Shown piece by piece: positions 47,188-57,100 of a DNA stretch of 58,316 nucleotides. Location of the stretch: contig JAJZIJ010000016.1 of the NCBI GenBank assembly GCA_021810625.1, positions 1-58,316 on the forward strand. Reading direction: 5' to 3'. A program made the position numbers and the translations under genes. The DNA is from Acidobacteriota bacterium. Its GTDB lineage: Bacteria; Acidobacteriota; Terriglobia; Terriglobales; Acidobacteriaceae. Position 1 is the stretch's first letter; each line of letters starts with the position of its first letter. Below the pieces are notes generated by a model that saw nothing but the letters and a program-made list of their open reading frames with translations, made no database searches and was not told the origin of the DNA.

Positions 47188-47210
47188 CCCGCAGTTAGAA
47201 TCAAAACAGT

Positions 47211-49871
47211 ATGCCAGCCCCAACCAACAGCCCCGCCGTAGCAGCATCCATGTCCTCGACAGGGAATGCTTCCGCGCCCGAAAATGTCACGCAGGAACTC
47301 CGCTACAATCCCGCCGAGATTGAACCGCGCTGGCAGGCTACATGGGACGCGCAGCCCGATCTCTACGCCGCCGAGTCGCCCGCCTGCGGCAAGCCCAAGT
47401 ATTACGTGCTGGAGATGTTGCCCTATCCCTCCGGCCAGTTGCACATGGGCCACGTCCGCAACTACGCCATTGGCGATGCGCTGGCGCGGCACCAGTGGAT
47501 GCGCGGCTACAACGTGCTCCATCCGATGGGTTGGGATGCCTTCGGCCTGCCCGCCGAGAATGCCGCGCTCAAAAACAATACGCCGCCACGCGAGTGGACG
47601 CTCTCCAACATCGCCGCGATGCGCCGCCAGATGGCGCGCCTCGGCCTCAGCTACGATTGGCAGCGCGAAGTGACCACCTGCCTGCCGGAGTATTACCGCT
47701 GGAATCAGTGGTTCTTTCTGAAGCTCTACGAGCGCGGTCTGGCCTATCGCAAAAAGAGCAAAGTCAACTGGTGCCCGGAGTGCGCGACAGTCCTTGCCAA
47801 TGAACAGGTGGTCGATGGCTGCTGCTGGCGGCATGAGGAAACTCCCGTCCAGCAGCGCGATTTGGAGCAGTGGTTTTTGCGCGCCACGCGCTACGCCGAC
47901 GAGTTGCTGCGCGATCTGGACAAACTGGAAGGCTGGCCGGAAAAGGTTCGCACCATGCAGCGCAACTGGATTGGTCGCAGTGAAGGCGCTCTGGTTGATT
48001 TTGAGGTGCAGCGCAAGGAGAAATTTTCGCCTGCGGATGCTCCGGTCACGCTGCGTCTGAACGAGCGGATGCGGGAAGAGGCTCCGGGGAAGATCACCGT
48101 CTTTACCACGCGCATTGATACCATCTATGGCGCAACTTCACTCCAATTGGCGCCGGAGCATCCGATGGTCGCGCAGTTCTGCGCCGCCGACAGTGTGCTG
48201 GGGCGTGAGGTGCAGGTGTTGCTCGAACAGCAGAAATCGGCGCGGGAAAAAGATGCCTTTGGCACGCTGGAAAAGATCGGCATCTTTACCGGGCACTACG
48301 CCAAAAATCCATTCAACGATGAGTTGCTTCCCATCTGGGTGGCGAATTACGTTTTGCTGGATTACGGCACTGGCGCGGTCATGTCTGTTCCGGCGCACGA
48401 CGCGCGCGACTATGAGTTCGCGCAAAAATACAATCTGGAGATAAAAATTGTTATTCTTCCGCGCCGCGCGGAATCGGCGCATGAGGGCGCGGAGCCTCTG
48501 TTGCCCTATACGGAGGAAGATAGTTTGCTTATCAACTCCGGCCCATTTGACGCAATGGGGTGCGAGGAGGCGCAGCGGGCGATGACGGCCTACGCTGCGG
48601 AAAAAGGCTTTGGCAAATCGCAGGTCACGTTTCGTTTGAAAGACTGGGGCATCAGTCGTCAGCGCTATTGGGGCACGCCCATTCCCATGTTGTATTGCGA
48701 AAAAGATGGCATCGTTCCTGTGCCAGAGGCGCAGCTTCCGGTGCTGCTGCCGGAGAAGATTGACATCACGCAGCAGGGCGGATCGCCGCTCAGTCGTGTG
48801 CCCGCGTTTGTGAATGCCATCTGCCCCAAATGCGGCGGCGCGGCCCGGCGCGAGACGGACACGATGGACACATTTGTTGATTCCTCCTGGTATTTTTATC
48901 GTTACACCGACGCGAAGAACAGCAGCGCTCCCTTCGATTCCGCAGCCGCGGCGTATTGGTTTGGCGAGCAGGGCATCGACCAGTATATTGGCGGAGTTGA
49001 GCACGCCATCCTGCATTTGATCTACTCGCGCTTCTGGACGAAGATGATGCGCGACCTCGGCCTGATAAAAAATGATGAGCCGGCGCATCGGCTTTTTACG
49101 CAGGGCATGGTCATCAAGAACGGCGCAAAGATGTCCAAGTCCAAGGGCAACGTCGTCTCGCCCGACGATATGATTGCGCGCTACGGGGCCGATGCCACGC
49201 GCATGTACGCGCTCTTTGCCGCGCCGCCCGACCGCGATCTGGATTGGCAGGAGGATGGTGTCGCGGGCATCAGCCGCTTTCTCTCTCGCGTCTATCGTTA
49301 CGCGCTCAGCACCATGCCCCGCGCTGCTTCGGGACGTGGGCAGGCGCTGCCTGCGTCCCTCACGCCAACGGAACAGAAGCTGCTGCGCAAGCTGCATCAG
49401 ACCATCCGCCGCATCTCCAATGATTTTGAAGGTCGCTGGCACTTCAACACCTGCATCGCCGCGATCATGGAGTTGGTGAACGATCTCATCGCCGCTGAGC
49501 CGGAGATTACCGCTGGCTCTGTTCGCGATAGCGTGCTTTATGCCGCCACGCGCAACCTCATTTTGCTGCTGCAACCCTTTGCTCCATATCTGTCCGCGGA
49601 GCTTTGGTCTCTACTTGGCGAAACTACTCCGCTGCTGCGCGCGTCCTGGCCAGCCTTCGACGCAGCGCTGGCCGCCGAAGACACGATCGGCATTCCAGTG
49701 CAGGTCAACGGCAAACTGCGCGCTGTCATCACCGTTCCCATTGGCAGCGCAGAGGAGTTGCTGCGCTCGACTGCCCTCGCAGAGGAAAAGGTGCAGGCTG
49801 CCATTGCAGGAAAAGAAATCACAAAGGTCATTGTGGTGCCCGGCAAGCTGGTCAATCTGGTGGTGCGATGA
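47211..49871 (+). CDS. leuS: Leucine--tRNA ligase
   Basis: Class I synthetase of 886 aa. The HIGH motif is MLPYPSGQLHMGHVRNY (HMGH 78-81) and KMSKSKGNVVSP begins at residue 640. The CP1 editing domain lies between, with VSVPAHDARDYEFA near residue 390. DTMDTFVDSSWYFYRY and the C-terminal tRNA-binding end (KVIVVPGKLVNLVV) are present. About 27 extra Ser/Ala-rich residues precede the usual start; ATG 47250 is an alternative. The next gene starts inside its stop codon. Confidence 0.97.
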   Translation: MPAPTNSPAVAASMSSTGNASAPENVTQELRYNPAEIEPRWQATWDAQPDLYAAESPACGKPKYYVLEMLPYPSGQLHMGHVRNYAIGDALARHQWMRGYNVLHPMGWDAFGLPAENAALKNNTPPREWTLSNIAAMRRQMARLGLSYDWQREVTTCLPEYYRWNQWFFLKLYERGLAYRKKSKVNWCPECATVLANEQVVDGCCWRHEETPVQQRDLEQWFLRATRYADELLRDLDKLEGWPEKVRTMQRNWIGRSEGALVDFEVQRKEKFSPADAPVTLRLNERMREEAPGKITVFTTRIDTIYGATSLQLAPEHPMVAQFCAADSVLGREVQVLLEQQKSAREKDAFGTLEKIGIFTGHYAKNPFNDELLPIWVANYVLLDYGTGAVMSVPAHDARDYEFAQKYNLEIKIVILPRRAESAHEGAEPLLPYTEEDSLLINSGPFDAMGCEEAQRAMTAYAAEKGFGKSQVTFRLKDWGISRQRYWGTPIPMLYCEKDGIVPVPEAQLPVLLPEKIDITQQGGSPLSRVPAFVNAICPKCGGAARRETDTMDTFVDSSWYFYRYTDAKNSSAPFDSAAAAYWFGEQGIDQYIGGVEHAILHLIYSRFWTKMMRDLGLIKNDEPAHRLFTQGMVIKNGAKMSKSKGNVVSPDDMIARYGADATRMYALFAAPPDRDLDWQEDGVAGISRFLSRVYRYALSTMPRAASGRGQALPASLTPTEQKLLRKLHQTIRRISNDFEGRWHFNTCIAAIMELVNDLIAAEPEITAGSVRDSVLYAATRNLILLLQPFAPYLSAELWSLLGETTPLLRASWPAFDAALAAEDTIGIPVQVNGKLRAVITVPIGSAEELLRSTALAEEKVQAAIAGKEITKVIVVPGKLVNLVVR

Positions 49872-50791
49872 CGCAGTTTCTAGCGCAAGCGCAGAAAAAA
49901 ATTCGCGGCACGCAATCCTTCGTGGAGACGATGGCCCGCTGCTGGCGGCGCCCCTCATTGCTGGCGCTGGAGCTGCTCTGGCGTTGGACGCTGGGCATTC
50001 CCGCGCTGCTGCTCTTCTTGTACGAAGGCAAGCGCATCTACGATTCCGTCTCGCTTGCGCCGACGGGAATCTATCAGTTTTCCCTGCAAGACCCACTCCT
50101 CGCCGCGCAGATTCTCTCCTCCGTGGCCGATGTTCTGCTGCCGCCGGTGCGAGTCGTAGCCATCTGGATGTTGCCGCTGCTGGCCGTCGCGTGGGCCATG
50201 GTCTCCGGCTTTGGCCGCATGGCCGTTCTGCGTCGCTATGATGTCCGCCTGCGCCACGCGCCGTGGATGATGGTTGGCATCCAACTGCTGCGCATCCTCA
50301 CCTTGGGCGGCAGTTTTGCCGTCTGGTTTCTCTGTCTGCATTGGGCGGCGCGCTCTTCGCTCGGCGGAGCGAATCCCAATCTGGTCGGCTACTTTGCCAA
50401 GACCATCTTTCTCTCCCTGGCGCTGTTTACCCTCTGGGCCGTTTCGAGTTGGATATTCAGCGCCGCTCCGCTGATCGCGCTGCTGGAAGGCAAGGGAATG
50501 CTGGCCAGCCTGGGGACAGCGGCCTGGGTTGGTTACGGCAGCATGAGCGGACTGCGCGGCAAGCTGGTGGAGATCAATTTGGTGTTGGGCATCGTCAAGC
50601 TCTGCCTGATCGTGCTGGCGATGGTCTTTTCGGCCACGCTGCTCCCGTTTCAGAAGGAATTGAGTCCGGCTGTGTTCTACGTCTGGTGGGTTTTTATCTC
50701 GATTCTCTATCTGGCCGCCTCGGACTTTTTTCAGGTTACGCGGCTGGTGGCCTGCATCGACCTCTGGCGCGCCGTGCGGGGAGAAGCGTAA
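49868..50791 (+). CDS. Membrane protein translationally coupled to leuS
   Basis: A 307-aa integral membrane protein with about five or six hydrophobic segments, for example LLWRWTLGIPALLLFLYEG, MLPLLAVAWAMVSGFG, ILTLGGSFAVWFLCLHW, TIFLSLALFTLWAVSSWIFS and a C-terminal VFYVWWVFISILYLAASDFF. No family recognised. The long open frame in this strand starts earlier inside leuS, but ATG 49868 (ATGA overlap with the leuS stop) gives a sensible start. Expression is probably coupled to leuS; function unknown. Confidence 0.75.
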   Translation: MTQFLAQAQKKIRGTQSFVETMARCWRRPSLLALELLWRWTLGIPALLLFLYEGKRIYDSVSLAPTGIYQFSLQDPLLAAQILSSVADVLLPPVRVVAIWMLPLLAVAWAMVSGFGRMAVLRRYDVRLRHAPWMMVGIQLLRILTLGGSFAVWFLCLHWAARSSLGGANPNLVGYFAKTIFLSLALFTLWAVSSWIFSAAPLIALLEGKGMLASLGTAAWVGYGSMSGLRGKLVEINLVLGIVKLCLIVLAMVFSATLLPFQKELSPAVFYVWWVFISILYLAASDFFQVTRLVACIDLWRAVRGEA

Positions 50792-51119
50792 CGGTACGGT
50801 TCCGGCGCGTGCCGGACAGGGTTGAGAGTGGATCGACGACGCATGCTTTCCCCTTAAAAACAAAAAAACATCTTGACAACGCAGCATTTTAGCGATAAAT
50901 TCGCTCCTGATCAGCATAAAACGATTCAATATATCGATTTATCAGAGATGGCGCCAGCGGGGTGCAACCGGAATGCGCTCGTGTTGCGTGGTGTGGTTGT
51001 TGGTGTCGCCAATAGTCTGCATCTGGCGCGGGAATGTTTGCCGTGACGAGTGAGCCGAGTACCACGGAGATATCTCAGCAAATGGAATAAAGAATTTTGG
51101 CTGGCGAGAGGGAAAGACC
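50792..51119 (+). other. Regulatory region upstream of the giant exoprotein gene
   Basis: These 328 bp hold no gene. TCCGGC-GCGT-GCCGGA (50801-50816) is a small hairpin without a T-run just after the membrane-protein gene. A strong promoter follows at 50873-50901. A 79-nt stretch closed by GCGCCAG (50951-50957) and CTGGCGC (51023-51029), with an inner GCAAC/GTTGC pairing, may be a structured leader. The last bases before the ATG contain a GAGGGA ribosome-binding site. Confidence 0.55.
50873..50901 (+). promoter_or_regulatory. Strong sigma-70 promoter for the giant exoprotein
   Basis: A perfect TTGACA (50873-50878) is 17 bp from TAAATT (50896-50901). The inverted repeat AGCGA-TAAAT-TCGCT (50891-50905) overlaps the -10 and could be an operator. 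The expected transcript has an untranslated leader of about 210 nt. Confidence 0.65.
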
Positions 51120-54100
51120 ATGATCGGAAACATGATCGGAAATCAGATGGACAGCAAAACGGGCGGCAATCGGAAGTTTGGCTCAGGGGTGGTTTCCACG
51201 GTGTTCGCGGTGTTGGCTGTTGTGCTACTGCTGGCGGCGGGTGCCCGTCCAGTCGTGGGGCAAAATCTTCCCTGTAATCTGAACTGGACGGATCCCGCCA
51301 CAGTATGGGCTGCTGAGGGCAGCATCAAGGTGATGCTGAACAACCAGCCGACCAGCAACCAGCCGACCATTCCCACGTTCCTGTACAACAGCAATGGCGG
51401 CGGCTTGGATGACGGCAACTTCGATCCGTGGGGATACCCCGCGCATCCGCAGCCACTCCCGGAGTTAAATCCCGTCTGGTCTTGTTCCTCTGCCGGGAGT
51501 CCGACGATTACGCTGGCGGGCGCGGGACGCGAGACCATTTCTTTTCAACTCTTCATTACGGCTGGCTTGGGCGCGGCGCTCAGTGATGTTTCGGTCGATA
51601 TCAGCCCACTGAGTGGCGCGGGAACGTTGACCTCGGATAACACGCAGACCTCCGATATCACTCGCTATCTGGAAGGCTATCTCCCCTATTCGTATCCGTC
51701 GGCGGCGAAAGTTGAGAACACGTCATTGTCCGGATCCGGCGGCATGCCCGACCCGCTGATCCCGTTTTACGATCCCTACGATCCAGGGACTCCGGCAGTG
51801 AGCACGCCCTTTAATGTGCAGGCGGGAACAACGCAGGGAGTCTGGGTCGATATCTCCATCCCCGCAGGTCAGGCCACTGGAACCTACACGGGAACCGTGA
51901 CGGTGACAGGCAACGGCGTAAGCGAGTCGATCCCCATCAATTTGACGGTGTGGAATGGCACCCTCCCACGATTCGATTCTGGTTCTGTGAATCCCGCGCA
52001 TGCGGACATGCTCAAAACATGGATGCCGTTGTACTTCGAGCGCTTTGACTCCGGCGAGGGCATGGGTTGCTGGGGTGTCGGGTGCCCACCGAATCAGTCG
52101 GATGATTTTCTTGTTAAAAAGTACCAGGTGATGGCGCATGACTACGACTTTGACACGTTTATAGACGGCGCAGGCCCCAATATAAGTGGAGCTTATCCGA
52201 CAACGGCGGGTACAGCGACCAGCTTTACCACTGGGCCGCCCACGGGCCTCGGTGCCACGGGTACCGTCAGTACGATTGACTGGACTCTCTACGACGCGTA
52301 CTTCGGCCCATCGCTAACTCCCGGCGGACTCTTTGCCGACGGCACCAACATGCGGGTCTTCGATTCGCCTGCGGGTAATGGAGGTAACGGCCCATGGGGC
52401 TGGAATGGGCAGGGCGGCTACTGTTGGGATTCTGCAAATGCCAGCGCTTGTGGGTACACAACATCCACAAATACCCCCCCCGCAGGGATGCTGCAGTTGT
52501 ATACAAACCTTTCCGAGCAGATATCCATGCATTTCACCCAGAACCAAGTACCGGTCAGTTCGGGAGGCAAAGGATGGGGGCAGGCGGAGTTAATTGCCTA
52601 TACCGCCGATGAGCCGTACAACAACGAACTGTACGATGATTGGGTCATCTATCAAGATATTGCACAGGAAAATCAATCCATCAACCAAGCCAATACCGCG
52701 CTTTCTTCGACATGGGCCGCCAGCACCAATCCTATTCACACCTTCCTGACGGATCAGCCCGCCTGCCAAAGAGTGGATGATCTAAGCGGAACTCCCACAA
52801 ACTATACCAATGCGGTCTGCGCGGATCATGTTAACCTCTCATATCCCAACAGCAGTCTGGCATCTCCCCAGTTTCCGGGCGCATGGACAATTGATTGGAG
52901 TCCGAATCCGGGGCTTTACACGCCGGGACAGCCAGGGCCTCCCCTGCGCTATGGGAACCAACCCGGTCAGCCCCTACCCCTTACAGCGGGGACGGACTAC
53001 CTATACACCTTGGACATGACGCAAGGCGTGCCCGCGCAGTCTGCGGCACCAGTTCCGATTGAGAAATGGTACTACCAGGGGGGATCGATGTTCACCCCCA
53101 GCGACGGCATTGACAATACCGGCGTGGGCCTTCGCGCCAATTTCTGGATTGCGTACAAGTATGGGCTGGATCAGACTACCCCCAGCGTTGGTGATCCGAG
53201 TCCGGCGGCTCCGGCCCCGGGCGGAATATGGGATTGGGCGGCCAACTTCTGGGGTGGACTGCCTGGTGGAGATACAACGCCTGGCAATTGCACACAGGGA
53301 TCGAACAATAGCGGCAATGCATCTCCATATGTAGCTGGACAAAATGGCTTTTTTTTCTACCCCGGGAATGAATTGGGCTGTTATTACACGGCCAATCCCT
53401 TCGGCCCCAATATCCTTACCGCGACCCCCTATGTCAATACAAACTGCGTATCGGATACAAATGACAGCGGCTACGGAGTTGGCTACGTCGTGTGCAATGG
53501 AATCAGCGGCCCGGTGGCATCCATGCGCATGGAGCAATGGCGTCGCGGGTATGAGGATTATGAGTACCTGTACCTTCTGGGCAAACAAAGCGGACGATCA
53601 GCGGCCTTGGCGATAGTGAATTCGATGGGCGGCGGCGGCATGACATCCGGCGGTGGCGGTGGGGTGAATGGCGCGACACCAACACCCTCATGGAACGCCT
53701 TGGATTGGCAGAATGTAGTGCCCTATTGGTACACACATGGGGTTTGGAATCCAGGGGGAGGTGGGTGTACCGACAGCAATCCGAATGCCGGAGGTCTCGC
53801 CAACGGCCTCCCCAATGGGCCGACGGGTTCATGGCCGAGCGGCAATTATGAGTGTCCGGGTGAGTGGACGAACAATCCTGACCGATATGCTGCCGCGCGC
53901 GTCCAGATGGCGATCGATCTTGGGTGGACTGCGCCAAGCACAGCACCCACGATAACCAGCATCAGCCCGACAAGCGGCCCTGCGGTGGGTGGAACTCCGG
54001 TGACCATCACCGGGACGAACTTTACCAGTGGCGCGACCGTTCAATTTGGCGGCGTGGATGCCACCAGTGTGACTTTTGTCTCGTCCACGATCATGAGAGC

Positions 54101-57100
54101 GACCTCGCCAGGGGGCACAGGCACGGTGGATGTCCAAGTCATGGAGGCGGGCGGCACGAGCGCGCCCACCAGCGCCGATCAATTCACCTACGTTTCTCCG
54201 GTGACGGTGACGGGCATCAATCCGTCGGGAGGGCCGTTCTCAGGTGGGCAAACAGTGACCGTCACCGGGACGGCTTTTTCTGCTGGAGCCGTGGTCGATT
54301 TTGGCAGCAATCCGGCCACGAATGTTGTTGTTTCCTCGCCAACCAGCCTCACGGCGACCTCGCCTGCGGGCAGCGGCACGGTGGATGTAACGGTGACCAC
54401 GTCGCAGGGTACCAGCGCAATCAACAGCAGCGACCAGTATGCCTACAATGGGGCACCCGTGTTGACCAGCGTCAGTCCATCGACGGGATCGACGACGAAT
54501 AGCACCACGGTGATTATCACGGGGGTGAACTTCAGTCAGGGTATGAGTCTTTGGCTGTATAGTGGCGGTTGCGGTTCGCCTTGTGGCAATACGGGCACGG
54601 TCACCAGCTTTACCGTGAATTCATCAACGCAGATCACGGCAGTCATGTCAGCGGGCAGCGGCACGCAGTATCTATACTCTTCAACCGGTGCTGGCCAAAG
54701 CAATGGCTTGACGTTTACCTACGTCGCAGGCGCGGCGACGACGACCACGCTGGCGGTAAGTCCGTCTCCAAGCGCGACCTATGGCACGAGCGTGAAGCTG
54801 ACAGCGAAGGTGACATCGGGCGGCGTAGCCGTGACCACGGGCACGGTGAACTTCTACAACGGAGCCACGCTGCTTGGCTCCGGCACGTTGACCAGCAGCG
54901 GGGGCGGCATGGTGAGCATACACACCACAACGCTGCCTGTTGGATCGGACAGCATCACGGCCAGCTATGCAGCTACCACGAACTATACGGCCTCGACCTC
55001 GGCCCCGACGACGGAGACGATCACAGGCGCGGCGACGACAACGGCGCTGACGGCAAACCCAACCAGCGGCAACTCTGGCACAAGCGTGACACTGACGGCG
55101 ACCGTGACGAGCAGCGTCGGAACGCCCACGGGCGTGGTGACCTTCCTGAACAATGGAACGTCCATCGGCACGGCCCCATCGAATGGCAGTGGCGTGGCGA
55201 CCTTCACCACTACCACGCTGCCACCGGGCACAGATCATATAACGGCCAACTACCCGACCCAGGGCAACTACGCAGCCAGTACCTCCCCGGTGGTGACGGT
55301 AATCATCGCGGCCCCGACGCTGACCAGTGTCAGCCCGTCCGTTGGATTCAATGGAACCTCCGTGACGCTGACGGGGACGAACTTCCTTGGCGCGACAGCG
55401 GTTAAATTTGGCGGCACTGCGGCCACCAGCTTTACCGTCGATTCGGATACACAGATTACGGCGGTGGCGCCAGCGGGCAGTGGTACGGTGAGCGTGACCG
55501 TGACGACGCCGAGCGGCACCAGCAATGGCAAACCGTTCAGCTATAGCACTGCGGCGCCAACATTGAGCGCAATTAATCCGACGGGAGGATTTGCCGGAAA
55601 TTCGGTGACGCTTACCGGGACGAATTTCTTTGTCGGCGCCACGGTTAAATTTGGCAGCAATTTGGCTACCGGGGTTGTGGTGAACTCGGCAACAAGCATT
55701 ACGGCGGTGGTGCCGGCGGGCAGCGGCACAGTGCCTGTCACCGTGACGACAGCAAATGGCACCAGCGGTTCTGTATCGTTCATTTATAGCCCGCTACCGA
55801 ATGTAACCGGCATCAGTCCGGTGGGCGGTGTCAATACGGGCGGCACCACAGTGACCATCACGGGGATGAACTTTACTGGCGCGACGGCGGTTCATTTTGG
55901 CAGCAGCGCCGCCGCCAGTTTTGTGGTCAAATCATCGACGCAGATCACGGCGGTTTCGCCAGCAGGCAGCGCCGGAACAACGGTCAATATAACGGTGACA
56001 ACAGCGAGCGGCACCAGCGCAACCAACAGCGCTGACCAGTTCACCTATGTTGCGGCACCGACGGTAACGGCAGTCAGTCCAAACGGTGGCTGGCCTGGTG
56101 GCGGCACCGTAGTGACCATTACGGGGACGAACTTCACGGGCGCGACGGCGGTTGATTTTGGCCCCGGCAATCCGGGCACCAAAATCCTCGTTAACTCGTC
56201 AACCAGCATTACCGTAACCTCGCCGCAGGAGCCGGGCAGTGTTTGCGGGAATGTGAACGTGACCGTGACCACGCTGGGCGGTACCAGCGCGATCAGCAGC
56301 GCCGACCAGTTTCGCTATGGCTGCGGCCCGGTAATCACCAGCATCAGTTCGGCGAGCGGCCCATATGCGGGTGGAAACACGGTAATCATCACGGGAATGA
56401 ACTTCAACACCACTCCTGGGAGCATGGGGGTTTGGACATACGGCAACGGTAGTGGAGCCAAAAGCTTTGTCGTGAACTCGACCACGCAGATCACGGCGGT
56501 TATCGGGCCGAGCAGCAACCCTGTCGGCTACGTCGGCCCATCAAACATATACGTTGGTGATGGTGCTGGCCAAAGCAACGGCGAACCATATACGTACACC
56601 GCCACCGCCACAGCGACTTCGCTTTCGGTATCGCCGACGAGCGCGGTGTATGGGACGAGCGTGAAGCTGACGGCAACGGTGACATCGGGCGGCAGCCCAG
56701 TGACCAGCGGGTCGGTGACCTTCTACGATGGAAGTGTCTCGCTGGGCACATGGGCGGTGAATTCCAGCGGCGTGGCGGTTCTGAGCACAACAACACTGCC
56801 GGTAGGCTCGGATAGCCTGACGGCCAGCTACCCGGCTCAGGGTACTTACGCGGCCTCGACCTCCCCGGCGGTGATGGAGACGATCACTTCGGGCGGGGCC
56901 AGTATCATAGCCATCAACGCCGGGGGGCCAGCAGTAGGCAGCTTCGTAGCAGATACGGATTTCAGCGGTGGCAACGCAGATACCACCACAAACGCCATCA
57001 ACATCTCAGAAGCTGCCAATCCAGCGCCAGAGGCGGTGTACCAATCGGAGCGTTGGGGCCCCATGACCTACACCATTCCCGGTCTGACCGCAGGCAGTAG

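Noticed and set aside
48138-49574. 478-codon minus-strand open frame opposite leuS
   Set aside because: Shadow of leuS; no recognisable motif.
50941-51060. c-di-GMP riboswitch upstream of the exoprotein
   Set aside because: The conserved class I core motifs (CACGCACAGGGCAAACC-like and GGACGCAAAGCC-like) are absent.
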